Assembly: GCF_023630175.1 (NCBI RefSeq)
Contig: NZ_JALLIN010000028.1
Coordinates: 39,298 to 103,297 of the forward strand
Length of the DNA: 64,000 nt
Reading direction: 5' to 3'
Origin: Streptomyces cellostaticus
Lineage (GTDB): Bacteria > Actinomycetota > Actinomycetes > Streptomycetales > Streptomycetaceae
Numbering within the stretch: position 1 is the first letter of the stretch; each line of letters opens with the position of its first letter. The notes beneath the pieces are model-generated. The model was not told the origin of the DNA. It ran no database searches and worked only from the letters and a program-made list of their open reading frames with translations. The translations under genes and the position numbers were made by a program. Below, piece by piece: positions 8,439 through 17,505 of the stretch.

Positions 8439-10898
8439 ATGAACAACGCAGTGAACGACGGGGTCTGGTCCGGACGCTGGGTCGCCCAGCGGCTCGGGGT
8501 CGGACTGGAGGGCGACGACGGGCTCCCGGACCTGCTCGGACTGGCGCTGCGCCGCAACCCCAAGCGGGCCCACCTGCTGGTCTCCAACGTGCTCGGCAAA
8601 CACGTGCCCCAGTCGCCGTCGGTGGTCTACGGCCACGGATTCCGGCTCGGCCGCCGGGTCCGGGCGCTGCTCGGCGAGACCGCGGCCGCCTCCGCCGTCG
8701 TCCTCGGCTACGCGGAGACCGCCACCGGCCTCGGCCACGCGGTCGCCGACGGCGTGGGCCTCGCCCCGTACCTGCACTCCACCCGCCGCCCGGTGACCGG
8801 CCTCGCCCCCGCCGGCGGCTTCGAGGAGTCCCACAGCCACGCCACCACCCACCTGCTGCTCCCCGAGAACCCCGCCCTGCTGGCCGGCGACGGTCCGCTG
8901 GTCCTGGTCGACGACGAGTTCTCCACCGGCAACACGGTCCTCAACACCATCCGCGACCTGCACATCCGCCACCCGCGCCGGCGGTATGTGGTGGTCGCCC
9001 TGGTCGACATGCGCTCACCCGAGGACACCGCACGCCTGCAGCGGTTCGCGGACGGCATCGGCGCCCGCGTCGACCTGGTCGCCGCCGCCTCCGGCACCGT
9101 ACGGCTGCCCGACGACGTCCTCGACCGGGGCCGCGAGCTGGTCGCGCGGCACGAGGCCGCCCGGCCCGACGAGCCGCACGAGCCGTCCCGCGGCCGGATC
9201 GCCCGTGTCGACCTGCGCTGGCCTCCCGGCCTGCCCGACGGCGGCCGGCACGGCTTCACACCCGCGCACCGCGCCCGCCTGGAAGCCGCCCTGCCCGCCA
9301 TGGCGGGCAGGGTCGCCGAAGCCCTGCCCCGCGGCGCCCGGCACGTCCTCGTGCTCGGCTTCGAGGAACTGATGTACACCCCGCTGCGCCTCGCCCGCGA
9401 ACTCGAGCGGATCGCCCCGGACACCCGGGTGCGCTTCTCCACCACCACCCGCTCACCGGTCCTCGCCGTCGACGACCCCGGCTACGCGATCCGCACCCGC
9501 CTGGTCTTCCCCGCCCACGACGACCCCGCCGACGGCCCCGGCGAGCGGTACGCCTACAACGTCGCGGGCGCCGGCTTCGACGCCGTCGTCGCCGTGGTCG
9601 ACTCGGCCGCCGACACCCCCGCTCTGCACGCCGCCGACGGCCTCACGGCCCGCCTCGCCGCCCACAGCCCGCACGTCCTGCTCGCCGTCGTCCCCTCCCA
9701 CGTCCCCGCGCCCCCCTCCGCCACCCCCGAAAGGCCGGCCATGCTGCCCGAGCCCCTCCGCGGCCCCGCCTTCTCCTCGTACCCGCCCGACGAGGTCGGC
9801 TGGCTGCTGCGGGACCTCTCGGACGTCACCCTCGAGGCGCCGACGGAGGAACGGGAGGAGGCCATCCAGAGCGGCGGGGCCCACTACGCCGAGTCGCTCC
9901 CCGTGGAGTACCAGCCCAGCGAGCAGTACCAGCAGCTCTTCCACGCGGCCCTGGACGCCTCGGCCACCCGGATCGCACACGCCGTCGGAGTCGTCACCGA
10001 GACCGTCCTCGACGCGGGCGCGGCCCGCCCCGTCCTGGTCTCGCTCGCCCGCGCCGGCACCCCGGTCGGCATCCTGATGCGCCGCTGGGCCCGCTTCCGG
10101 CACGGCCTCGACCTGCCGCACTACGCCGTCTCCATCGTCCGCGGCCGCGGCATCGACGCCAACGCGCTGCGCTGGCTGGCCGACCACCACGACCCCCGGG
10201 ACGTCGTCTTCGTCGACGGCTGGACCGGCAAGGGCGCCATAACCCGCGAACTCGCCCAGGCGATCGAGGAGTTCGAGAAGGCCGAGGGCGTCACCGGCTT
10301 CAGCCCCGAGATCGCCGTACTCGCCGACCCCGGCTCCTGCGTACGCACCTACGGCACCCGCGAGGACTTCCTCATCCCCTCCGCCTGCCTCAACTCCACC
10401 GTCTCCGGCCTGATCTCCCGCACCGTGCTGCGGGCCGACCTGGTCGGCCCCGACGACTTCCACGGCGCGAAGTTCTACCGCGAACTCGCCGGCGCCGACG
10501 TCTCCATGGCCTTCCTGGACGCCGTCGGCGCGCGCTTCCAGGACGTCACCGAAACCGTCGGCACCACCGTCAAGGAACGCATGACCGAGGACCGCACCCC
10601 CACCTGGGCCGGCTGGCGGGCCGTCGAGCGGATCAGCGAGGAGTACGGCATCCACGACGTGAACCTCGTCAAGCCCGGCGTCGGCGAGACCACCCGGGTA
10701 CTGCTGCGCCGCGTGCCCTGGAAGATCCTCGCCAAGGCCGGCGCCGGACCCGACCTGGACCACGTACGCCTGCTCGCCGCGCAACGCGGCGTGCCCGTCG
10801 AGGAGGTCGGCGAACTGCCGTACACCTGCGTCGGACTCATCCACCCCAAGTACACCCGGGGCGCCACCGGCGCCGACGGCCGGACGGTGAACGTCTGA
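8439..10898 (+). CDS. fused double phosphoribosyltransferase with TRSP domain (Ter biosynthetic module)
   Basis: 819 aa, with several domains fused. Residues 1-230 look like a type-I phosphoribosyltransferase with PRPP motif VLVDDEFSTGNT (residues 155-166). Residues 255-400 contain the TRSP signature (337-340) of the TRSP domain that accompanies such enzymes. Residues 440-730 are a second PRTase-like domain with VFVDGWTGKGAI near residue 590. The last ~80 residues (VRLLAAQRGVPVEEVGELPYTCVGLIHP) resemble a PELOTA/L7Ae-like RNA-binding domain. Relatives can have these as separate genes. It probably attaches ribose-phosphate to an unknown base or acceptor. The downstream HAD start overlaps its stop by one base. 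Confidence 0.88.
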   Translation: MNNAVNDGVWSGRWVAQRLGVGLEGDDGLPDLLGLALRRNPKRAHLLVSNVLGKHVPQSPSVVYGHGFRLGRRVRALLGETAAASAVVLGYAETATGLGHAVADGVGLAPYLHSTRRPVTGLAPAGGFEESHSHATTHLLLPENPALLAGDGPLVLVDDEFSTGNTVLNTIRDLHIRHPRRRYVVVALVDMRSPEDTARLQRFADGIGARVDLVAAASGTVRLPDDVLDRGRELVARHEAARPDEPHEPSRGRIARVDLRWPPGLPDGGRHGFTPAHRARLEAALPAMAGRVAEALPRGARHVLVLGFEELMYTPLRLARELERIAPDTRVRFSTTTRSPVLAVDDPGYAIRTRLVFPAHDDPADGPGERYAYNVAGAGFDAVVAVVDSAADTPALHAADGLTARLAAHSPHVLLAVVPSHVPAPPSATPERPAMLPEPLRGPAFSSYPPDEVGWLLRDLSDVTLEAPTEEREEAIQSGGAHYAESLPVEYQPSEQYQQLFHAALDASATRIAHAVGVVTETVLDAGAARPVLVSLARAGTPVGILMRRWARFRHGLDLPHYAVSIVRGRGIDANALRWLADHHDPRDVVFVDGWTGKGAITRELAQAIEEFEKAEGVTGFSPEIAVLADPGSCVRTYGTREDFLIPSACLNSTVSGLISRTVLRADLVGPDDFHGAKFYRELAGADVSMAFLDAVGARFQDVTETVGTTVKERMTEDRTPTWAGWRAVERISEEYGIHDVNLVKPGVGETTRVLLRRVPWKILAKAGAGPDLDHVRLLAAQRGVPVEEVGELPYTCVGLIHPKYTRGATGADGRTVNV

Positions 10899-11728
10899 TG
10901 CCGGTCCTGGTGGCGAGCGACCTCGACCGCACGCTGATCTACTCCGCCGCGGCCCTGGCCCTGACCATGCCCGACGCCCGGGCCCCCCGCCTGCTCTGCG
11001 TGGAGGTCCACGAGAGCCGGCCCCTGTCGTACATGACCGAGACGGCGGCCCAGCTGCTCACCGACCTCGGCGACGCGGCCGTCTTCGTGCCCACCACGAC
11101 CCGGACCCGCAAGCAGTACCAGCGCATCAACCTGCCCGGCCCCCCGCCGGCCTACGCGATCTGCGCCAACGGCGGACACCTGCTGGTCGACGGGGTCGCC
11201 GACCACGACTGGCACACGCGTGTACTGGCACGCCTCGCCGACGAGTGCGCGCCGCTCGACGAGATCCGCGAGCACCTGGTGCGGACCGCCGACCCCGTCT
11301 GGGCACGCAAGCACCGGATCGCCGAGGACCTCTTCGCCTACCTCGTCGTCGAGCGCGAACTGCTGCCCGACGACTGGGTGAAGGAACTGGCGGCCTGGGC
11401 GGAGAACCGCGGCTGGGGCGTCTCACTCCAGGGCCGCAAGATCTACGCCGTGCCCAGGCCGCTCACCAAGAGCGCGGCCGTGCGCGAAATCGCCCGGCGC
11501 ACCGGAGCGGAGCTGACCCTGGCGGCCGGGGACTCCCTCCTGGACGCCGATCTGCTCCTCGCCGCCGACCGGGGCTGGCGGCCCGGGCACGGCGAACTGG
11601 CCGACACCCGGTGGACCGCTCCGGCCGTCACCGCACTGGCGGAGCGGGGCGTACTCGCCGGTGAACGGATCACCCGGGAGTTCCTGCGGGCCGCCCACGG
11701 CGAAACACCGGCCGGCCCGTCCCGCTGA
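10898..11728 (+). CDS. Cof-type HAD phosphatase of the Ter module
   Basis: 276 aa. HAD motif I is DLDRTLI (residues 8-14), motif II is the Thr-rich VPTTTRTRKQYQR, the Cof-type cap lies between them, and motif IV is AGDSLLDADLL near residue 208. It most likely dephosphorylates the product of the upstream PRTase and lyase. ATG 10898 overlaps the preceding TGA (TGATG), so translation is coupled. It is the last gene of the three-gene operon and is followed tail-to-tail by the FmdB-like gene, whose stop codon abuts this gene's stop. Confidence 0.88.
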   Translation: MPVLVASDLDRTLIYSAAALALTMPDARAPRLLCVEVHESRPLSYMTETAAQLLTDLGDAAVFVPTTTRTRKQYQRINLPGPPPAYAICANGGHLLVDGVADHDWHTRVLARLADECAPLDEIREHLVRTADPVWARKHRIAEDLFAYLVVERELLPDDWVKELAAWAENRGWGVSLQGRKIYAVPRPLTKSAAVREIARRTGAELTLAAGDSLLDADLLLAADRGWRPGHGELADTRWTAPAVTALAERGVLAGERITREFLRAAHGETPAGPSR

Positions 11729-11950
11729 TCAGCCGCAGCAGCCCCCGCCGCAGCAGCCACCGCCCCCGCCGCCCGCGCCCGGCGCCGCGGCCGGGGCGCC
11801 GGCCGTGCCACCGACCGCCACCGTCGACAGCAGCTTCACGGTGTCGTCATGGCCCGCCGGGCAGGCGGCGGGAGCGGCGGACTCCGCCATGGGGCGGCTC
11901 AGTTCGAAGGTGTCGCCGCAGGTTCGGCAGCGGTACTCGTAGCGAGGCAT
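11729..11950 (-). CDS. FmdB-family zinc ribbon protein
   Basis: 73 aa. It starts MPRYEYRCRTCGDTFELSRP, the FmdB-type zinc ribbon (CxxC at residues 8-11, second knuckle CPAGH near residue 30). The tail is Gly-rich and ends in GGGGGGCCGGGCCG with four cysteines, which could bind a further metal. The usual role is regulatory or unknown. It runs convergently against the HAD gene with no intergenic space. Confidence 0.85.
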   Translation of the reverse strand: MPRYEYRCRTCGDTFELSRPMAESAAPAACPAGHDDTVKLLSTVAVGGTAGAPAAAPGAGGGGGGCCGGGCCG

Positions 11951-11959
11951 GCGCCCAGA

Positions 11960-12586
11960 TTAACCGGCACCCCGCCCGGACTCACGCGAACCGGGGCGGC
12001 CGGCCCCGCCCTGCTCCCCGCCCGTCAGCGGCGTCCTCGCCGGTGCCGTCCCGAGCTCGCGCTCCCGCCCCGCGGGCTCACCGGCCGGATCGGGGTGACG
12101 GGCCCGGTAGTAGGGGTTGTCGTGCGGCAGGGTCGAACCGACCCGGCCGTACATGCCGAAGGTCATCAGCAGCAGACCCACGATGAAACTGAAGATCACG
12201 TTCTGGATCCGGAACGCGAGGAAGTTGTAGTCGCCGTCCAGCAGGGCGAGGTTCAGGAAGCCGTTCAGCAGGAACAGCACGCCGAACACCATGTTCAGCG
12301 TGGACGCCACGTTCCCGCCGATCACCATGCCCGCCAGCAGGATCACCCCGACGACGATGGACAGCACACTCAGCGTGCCGTTGGTGTTCAGCCCGATGAC
12401 CGTGTCACCGCCCGTGTTGAAGAATCCGATCTGGTCGATCAGCCCCAGAATGCCGAAGACGAGCAGGAACACGCCGATCAGGCCGGCACCGATGCGGTAG
12501 ACCGTGTTCAGCCGGTGGTCGACCGGCAGATGCTCGTCGAACCGGATCCGCCGTCGGGACCTGGTGTGCACTGCGTGTGTGGCCAT
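11960..12586 (-). CDS. DUF4383 membrane protein
   Basis: 208 aa with four predicted hydrophobic segments (about residues 30-50, 70-90, 98-120 and 128-148) and the DUF4383 pattern HRLNTVYRIGAGLIGVFLL and VFGVLFLLNGFLNL. The C-terminus is hydrophilic and presumably cytosolic. Function is unknown. It is separated from the FmdB-like gene by 9 bp and probably transcribed with it. Confidence 0.85.
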   Translation of the reverse strand: MATHAVHTRSRRRIRFDEHLPVDHRLNTVYRIGAGLIGVFLLVFGILGLIDQIGFFNTGGDTVIGLNTNGTLSVLSIVVGVILLAGMVIGGNVASTLNMVFGVLFLLNGFLNLALLDGDYNFLAFRIQNVIFSFIVGLLLMTFGMYGRVGSTLPHDNPYYRARHPDPAGEPAGRERELGTAPARTPLTGGEQGGAGRPGSRESGRGAG

Positions 12587-12702
12587 GTCCGCCTCCTCCG
12601 GGCGCTAGCGGAGGCCATCCGTCCCACCAGCATCCGCCCGACCACCCCGTACCGCCACCACACGGGTCGCCCGCCCGGGAACCGCGCCGGGCGCCCGGCG
12701 GC

Positions 12703-14097
12703 TCAGCGGCCGCCGCCGCGCTCCTCGCGGATCCGCGCCACCACGTCGGCCACCGTCCGCCGCACCGACTCCAACTCCGTCAGGAAGTGCCAGTAGTCCG
12801 GGTGCCGTCCCTCCAGCGAGCCGACCGCCCGCTCCACCCGGCCCACCGCCTCGTCCAGCGGACGCGCGTGCCGCGGATCGGGCGTCGTACGCCCCGACAT
12901 GGCCAGGCGCTGGGCGTCCCGGATCGCGAACCGGGTCCGCTCCGTCTCCGCCTGCGGATCCTTCTGCACCGCGTTCAGCCGGGCGAGCCGGTCACCCGCG
13001 GCCGACACGGCCTCGTCGGTGCTGTTCAGCAGCGCCCGCACCGTCGACAGCAGCGACGTGGCGTCCGGCCACCGCTGTGCCTGGCGCGCCGCCTGCGCCT
13101 CGCGCAGCTTCAGCTCGGCCTGCCGCACGTTCTCCGCGGCCTGCGCCGGCACCTGCTGCAGATCCTGCCAGCACGCCGCCGCGAACCGCCGACGCAGCTC
13201 ACTGAGCACCGGTTCGACCTGCCCCGCCCGGGTGGTCAGCGCCTGCGCCCGGGTGCGCAGACTGACCAGCCGGTGATCGATCTCCGCCGCCCGCTCCGGC
13301 AGCCGCTCGGCCTCGGCCCGGATCGCCGCGGCCTCCCGCTGCACCCGCTCGGCCCGCTCCAAGGTCTGCGGCACCCCGTGCTGCCCGGCGCCCTGGTTCA
13401 GCCTCGTCAGCTCCGGGGACAGCGAGGCGAGCCGGGCAGCCAGGTCGTCCGCCGACAGACCCTCGCCCCGTACGGCGTCCAGCGCGTTGCTCGCACCGAG
13501 CAGCGCCTGGCGGGCCCGCTCCACGGCCGGCGCGAGCCGGGCCAGCCGGGTCTCGGCCTTGCCCAGCAACGGCCCCAGCGAGCTGCCGAAACGGTCCAGC
13601 TCCTGCTTCACCCCGACCAGCTCGTCCTTGGCGGCGGTCAGCTCGCCGCGCGCCCGGGCTGCCGTGGCCGCCTCCAGGCCGTCACGGTCGAGGTCATGGG
13701 CGTCGACGGCCTGGATGTAGCGATGGCTGACCTCGTCGATCCGCGCGCCCAGCGCCTCGAAGTCGGCGACCACGCGTCGGGCGGCGGGGGAGTCGTCGAC
13801 GGCGGTGATGGTCTCCACCGAGATCCGCAGATCCCGCTGGGCGGTGTCCAGTTCGTAGAACGCGGCGGCCGCGGCGTCCTTCGCGGCCTGGGCCTCGGCC
13901 CGCTGACTCTCCGCACGCCCGCCGAACCACCGCCGCGTGCCGCCCCCCGCGAACGCGGCCGGCAGTACCAGCGCGGCCACCACCGGCACACTCATCAGCG
14001 TCAGCACGTCACGCACGCCCGCGAACCCACGCCGGGTCCGTCCGGTCGGCGACGGCGGGTACGACTGCGTGGATGGCGTGCCCGGTGTCGCCCTCAC
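12703..14097 (-). CDS. membrane-anchored coiled-coil protein
   Basis: 464 aa. One N-terminal hydrophobic segment (VLTLMSVPVVAALVLPAAFAGG) is followed by about 400 residues of alanine/glutamate/arginine-rich helix that look like long coiled coil (for example RAEAQAAKDAAAAAFYELDTAQ). The topology recalls EzrA-like or other cell-envelope scaffold proteins, but I cannot assign a family. The GTG at 14097 is chosen because GGGAGAGG lies just upstream; the open frame extends to 14295, close to the tRNA gene. It ends in WHFLTELESVRRTVADVVARI. Confidence 0.75.
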   Translation of the reverse strand: MRATPGTPSTQSYPPSPTGRTRRGFAGVRDVLTLMSVPVVAALVLPAAFAGGGTRRWFGGRAESQRAEAQAAKDAAAAAFYELDTAQRDLRISVETITAVDDSPAARRVVADFEALGARIDEVSHRYIQAVDAHDLDRDGLEAATAARARGELTAAKDELVGVKQELDRFGSSLGPLLGKAETRLARLAPAVERARQALLGASNALDAVRGEGLSADDLAARLASLSPELTRLNQGAGQHGVPQTLERAERVQREAAAIRAEAERLPERAAEIDHRLVSLRTRAQALTTRAGQVEPVLSELRRRFAAACWQDLQQVPAQAAENVRQAELKLREAQAARQAQRWPDATSLLSTVRALLNSTDEAVSAAGDRLARLNAVQKDPQAETERTRFAIRDAQRLAMSGRTTPDPRHARPLDEAVGRVERAVGSLEGRHPDYWHFLTELESVRRTVADVVARIREERGGGR

Positions 14098-14317
14098 ATC
14101 CCTCTCCCGTGCTGTGGTCCGCACTGCCTCGTGCCATTCTCCCACCTGTTGAAGACGAACACACGAGCCGATCAGTTCGCCGGTGGCCGAGGACTCTCTC
14201 CGGCCGCGCGCGGAACGCACTCCGGGCGCGGACACGAGGCGGGCCTGGCCCGCCCGCACGCGCGGCTCGGGCTTGCAGGGCGGAGGCGGGGACAATGTAG
14301 GCTGTCGACCTGTTCCC

Positions 14318-14392
<75 letters not shown>

Positions 14393-14402
14393 AGAGGATC
14401 TG

Positions 14403-14443
14403 AGAAGGCTGCCCGGCCCCCGCTCGCGGGGGCCGGGCCTTCT
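14403..14443 (+). terminator. terminator of tRNA-Val
   Basis: Strong hairpin: AGAAGG and GCCCGGCCCCCGC pair with GCGGGGGCCGGGC and CCTTCT around a 2-nt loop, 11 nt after the CCA end. Confidence 0.85.
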
Positions 14444-14783
14444 GCTTCGAGGCGGGGCGGGTCCGTAGCCCGGCCGGACGCCGGTGATCACCTGTGCGGG
14501 GCCATCGGTGCCCGGCCGGGGTGCGGGGGCCCGGTGGTGGAAGTGCCATGGGTCTGCGGGCCGTTCTGCAGTGCTCCGGTTCCCCTTTCTCATGCTTCGC
14601 GACAGTTGTGGGGCCCGCCGCGGGGAAGGAAGACAACACGTGAACGGTCCGAACGTCACCGCCCGGCGGTCCCGTGTCGGGCCCCGGGTCCTGCTCGGCT
14701 CCGCCGCCATGGCGGCCGCGCTCGCCGGCCAGGCGCTGGCCCTCTCGCCCGCCGCCCGGCGCGGCCCTCGGGCCGTGATGCCG
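14444..14783. other. region between tRNA-Val and the next gene
   Basis: 340 bp without a confident gene. A forward frame from GTG 14640, after GGAAGGAAG, begins with a signal-peptide-like stretch (GSAAMAAALAGQALALSP). It then runs through a strong terminator hairpin into arginine-rich sequence and the 3' end of the reverse gene. It may be a decayed small secreted protein gene; support is weak. Confidence 0.3.
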
Positions 14784-14814
14784 AGGACCCCGGCGGTACG
14801 ACCGCCGGGGTCCT
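14784..14814. terminator. bidirectional hairpin terminator
   Basis: Perfect 14-bp stem AGGACCCCGGCGGT / ACCGCCGGGGTCCT with a 3-nt ACG loop. It lies 31 nt beyond the stop of the reverse gene ending at 14845. Confidence 0.8.
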
Positions 14815-14844
14815 CCCGCGCGCACCCGGCTGACCGGGCGCGCG

Positions 14845-15198
14845 TCAGTCCTGCTCCGTCCGCTCCTTCCCGGGCGTCTCGGGCGCGTGCTTCAGCCTGC
14901 TGCGGGCGTCCACCCGGTCCGGGCCGGTGAGGTCCGACCAGTAGCGGTGGGTGCTGACGAACACCGCGAGCTCGTGCTCGCGCTGCCGCAGCTTCTCCAC
15001 CTCCGCCTGTTCGTCCTCGGTCCACCCGGGGGACGCGGACCGCTCGATCCTGCGCCACCCGTTGTCGTCGCTGAAGCCGTCCAGCGGCTCGACGGACCAG
15101 GGGAGCCGCCTCAGCAAGGCCGACAGTTCGGCCCGTATCTGGTGCAGCTCCTCCTGACCGGCGAGCAGGTCACTCGGAAAGTCATAGGACGTACCCAC
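14845..15198 (-). CDS. hypothetical Streptomyces protein
   Basis: 117 aa, hydrophilic and helix-rich, with no signal or membrane segment and no family I recognise. It contains LAGQEELHQIRAELSALLRRLPW and a charged heptad-like stretch EDEQAEVEKLRQREHEL. The start is GTG 15198. A TAGCAT hexamer ends 7 nt before the start codon, so the transcript may begin at the GTG itself and be leaderless. It is followed by the 14784-14814 hairpin. Confidence 0.7.
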   Translation of the reverse strand: MGTSYDFPSDLLAGQEELHQIRAELSALLRRLPWSVEPLDGFSDDNGWRRIERSASPGWTEDEQAEVEKLRQREHELAVFVSTHRYWSDLTGPDRVDARSRLKHAPETPGKERTEQD

Positions 15199-15270
15199 GT
15201 GACAATGCTACGCCTGTTCGATTTTGGGTGGCGAGGCCGTTCCCGGAGTTCATTCGAACGGGTGATCGGC

Positions 15271-16233
15271 TCAGTGGCCGCTCTCGCGCAGTTCCCCGAC
15301 CAGCCGGGCCGCGACCGGCACCGGTACGCCGTGCCGGTCCGCCGCGCGCAGCAGCGCCCCGCCGATGGCGTCGAGTTCGAGCGGCCGGCCCGCCTCGGCG
15401 TCGCGCTGCATGGAGGACCGGGTGGCGGCGGGGAAGGCGGCGTACCGGGCCAGGGCCGCGGCGGGGTCGGCGGGAGCGCCGCAGGCGCGGCTGACCGCGG
15501 CCGTCTCGGCGACCAGTGACCGCAGCTCCTCGTCGTGCCGGGAGCGCACCTCGCCGAGGGGGAGGGCGTAGCGCGTGGTGAGCAGGGCCAGGGGGGCGAG
15601 GAACGCCATCTTGGCCCAGAGCGCGGCCGTCTCGTCCTCGACGACCCGGACGGTGGGGCCGGCGCCGGACAGGGCCGCGGCGAGGGCGGTCAGCCGCGGC
15701 CGGGGCGCGGTGTCGCTCGCCAGGTCGATCTCCGCGAAGGGGCTGTCGTGCCGGAGGACGCCCGGCGCGGTCCGGGTCGACTCCACCCGGATCACCGCCG
15801 GGGCGACGAGGTCGGGGCGGTAGCGGGCGCGCAGGGCGGCGGGGTGCTCGACTCCGTTGAGGAGCGGTACGAGGAGGGCGTCGCCGAGCGCTGCCGCCGG
15901 GACGCGGGCGAGGGCGTCGTCCAGGCCGGTGTGCTTGACGGCGACCAGGCAGGCGTCCACCGGTTCGCGCAGTTCGGTGTCGGCCGCCACGGGCGCGGTG
16001 AAGTCGCCGAACCGGTGGCTGCGGACCTGGATTCCGCCGGCGCGCAGGGTGCTCGCGGTGTCCTCGCGGGCCAGGCAGATGACGCGGTGCCCGGAACAGG
16101 ACAGGAGGGCGGCGAGGAGGCCGCCGACACCGCCGGGGCCCAGCACGGCCACGGTCAGGCCCGGCCGCTCCGGCCGCTCGGCCCGTGCCGTCTTCGTGGC
16201 CGGTCCGGACGTTCCGGTCTGCTTCGTCGTCAT
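15271..16233 (-). CDS. ketopantoate reductase family oxidoreductase
   Basis: 320 aa. The N-terminal Rossmann motif VAVLGPGGVGGLLAALLS (about residues 28-45), then VKHTGLDDAL, LLNGVEH and the C-terminal helical domain with KMAFLAPLALLTTRYALP match the ApbA/PanE family (NADPH-dependent 2-dehydropantoate 2-reductase). Paralogues are common, so the substrate is uncertain. ATG 16233 follows GAGAGGAAC; an upstream in-frame ATG at 16392 has no ribosome site. It is divergent from the DUF2277 gene. Confidence 0.85.
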   Translation of the reverse strand: MTTKQTGTSGPATKTARAERPERPGLTVAVLGPGGVGGLLAALLSCSGHRVICLAREDTASTLRAGGIQVRSHRFGDFTAPVAADTELREPVDACLVAVKHTGLDDALARVPAAALGDALLVPLLNGVEHPAALRARYRPDLVAPAVIRVESTRTAPGVLRHDSPFAEIDLASDTAPRPRLTALAAALSGAGPTVRVVEDETAALWAKMAFLAPLALLTTRYALPLGEVRSRHDEELRSLVAETAAVSRACGAPADPAAALARYAAFPAATRSSMQRDAEAGRPLELDAIGGALLRAADRHGVPVPVAARLVGELRESGH

Positions 16234-16327
16234 GAGGGAGTTCCTCTCGTCGGTCGGCCCCGGGGGTCGGTGGCCGCCTTCGGCGTGATCATCGCAGGGC
16301 CGGGGGCGTCGCGGGAGACTTGGGGGC

Positions 16328-16561
16328 ATGTGCCGGAGTATCAAGACGCTGCGCCCGCCCGTGCTGCCCGACGAGGCCACCGAGGACGACATCCACGCCG
16401 CCGCGCTGCAGTACGTGCGGAAGGTCTCGGGGTTCCGGGCGCCCGCCGCTCACAACCGCGAGGTGTTCGAACGGGCCGTGGAGGCCGTGGCGGCGGCCAC
16501 GGCGGAACTGCTCGGGGGGCTGGAGGTGCGAGGGCGGGCGGTGCGGACGGCGGCGGAGTAG
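16328..16561 (+). CDS. DUF2277 family protein
   Basis: 77 aa, starting MCRSIKTLRPPVLPDEATEDD, the conserved N-terminus of DUF2277, then ALQYVRKVSGFRAPAAHN. The full family length is present. Function is unknown. It lies divergently from the ketopantoate reductase-like gene. Confidence 0.88.
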   Translation: MCRSIKTLRPPVLPDEATEDDIHAAALQYVRKVSGFRAPAAHNREVFERAVEAVAAATAELLGGLEVRGRAVRTAAE

Positions 16562-16662
16562 GAAGCGCCCGGGCGTCGTGACCGGCGCCTCGGCGGCCGG
16601 ACGTCCGTCCGGGCGGCAGCGCCCGCGGCCGGGCCCGCCTCGGTCTCGGGTGCGCCGCGCCC

Positions 16663-16681
16663 GATCGTCCGACGGACGATC
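16663..16681. promoter_or_regulatory. 19-bp palindrome of unknown role
   Basis: GATCGTCC-GAC-GGACGATC, perfect 8-bp arms. It lies in the 441-bp gap between the DUF2277 and DoxX genes, which holds no other gene I can support. It could be an operator or a weak terminator. Confidence 0.4.
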
Positions 16682-16891
16682 ACGTCGGGCTGCCCGCACG
16701 GTGGCGGAGGTGGGGGTCCACCCGCGGCCCGCGCGGCCCGAGTGGCGGCGGGCGGCTGTGCGGGGCGGCCGCGCAGGGAGTGGATTCGGTCACATTTTCG
16801 GCCCGGAGTGCGGCGGGGAGCGCCCCGCCACGTGCGCTCGCGCCCGGAAGGGCGCCGTGAGCGCACGCGAAACCATGGCCAAATGTTGAAC

Positions 16892-16923
16892 TTGCAAGCA
16901 TCGATTAGGTGCACCTAACCTGG
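16892..16923 (+). promoter_or_regulatory. promoter with iron-box-like operator upstream of doxX-type gene
   Basis: TTGCAA (16892-16897) and TAACCT (16916-16921) form a -35/-10 pair with 18-nt spacing. Overlapping them is the perfect 14-bp palindrome TTAGGTGCACCTAA (16905-16918), extended by CCT. It matches about 13 of 19 positions of the DtxR/DmdR iron-box consensus known from corynebacteria and Streptomyces. Binding would block the -10, which suggests iron-dependent repression. Confidence 0.5.
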
Positions 16924-17002
16924 GTCTCCATTCGGTACCGCCGCCCCCATGACCGGTCCGTCCCCGGCCGGTCCGACCGAACCGAAGAGGAGATCCCCCC
17001 TC

Positions 17003-17455
17003 ATGTCCGCACGTCTCAACTCCGCTCAGCCGTACGCCATCGGGCTGTTCCGCGTGGTCGTCGGCCTGCTGTTCACCGTGCACGGCGCCGCCTCGCTGTT
17101 CGGCGTCCTCGGCGGTGCCATGGGCACCCACGGCGGGACCGTCGACGCCGGCACCTGGCCCGGCTGGTACGCGGCGGTGATCCAGCTCGTCGCCGGCGGC
17201 CTCGTCCTGCTCGGCCTCGGCACCCGTGGCGCCGCGCTGGTCGCCTCGGGCTCGATGGCGTTCGCCTACTTCGACGTCCACCAGCGGGCCGCGCTGTGGC
17301 CCATACAGAACGGCGGCGAGCTGTCGGTGCTGTTCTGCTGGGCGTTCCTGCTGCTGGTCTTCACCGGTTCCGGCGCCTTCGGCCTGGACCGGCTGGTCCG
17401 GCGCACGGCGACCGTCCGGAGGTCCCGCACCGAACAGGCGCCGATGGCGGCCTGA
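17003..17455 (+). CDS. DoxX family membrane protein
   Basis: 150 aa with four hydrophobic segments. The DoxX pattern is PYAIGLFRVVVGLLFTVHGA, then WPGWYAAVIQLVAGGLVLLGL, AYFDVH and LSVLFCWAFLLLVF. DoxX proteins are small membrane components linked to redox stress in actinobacteria. ATG 17003 follows GAGGAG; an ATG at 16949 is in frame but lacks a ribosome site. The promoter overlaps an iron-box-like palindrome. A strong terminator follows. Confidence 0.9.
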   Translation: MSARLNSAQPYAIGLFRVVVGLLFTVHGAASLFGVLGGAMGTHGGTVDAGTWPGWYAAVIQLVAGGLVLLGLGTRGAALVASGSMAFAYFDVHQRAALWPIQNGGELSVLFCWAFLLLVFTGSGAFGLDRLVRRTATVRRSRTEQAPMAA

Positions 17456-17505
17456 CCCGATCGCCGGGGCACTGCATCAAGGTGCCCGGGCAGGGCATAC
17501 GGAAA

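Noticed and set aside
14640..14930. Frame with a signal-peptide-like start after tRNA-Val
   Set aside because: It runs through a perfect terminator hairpin and overlaps the 3' end of a better supported gene; kept only as a note.
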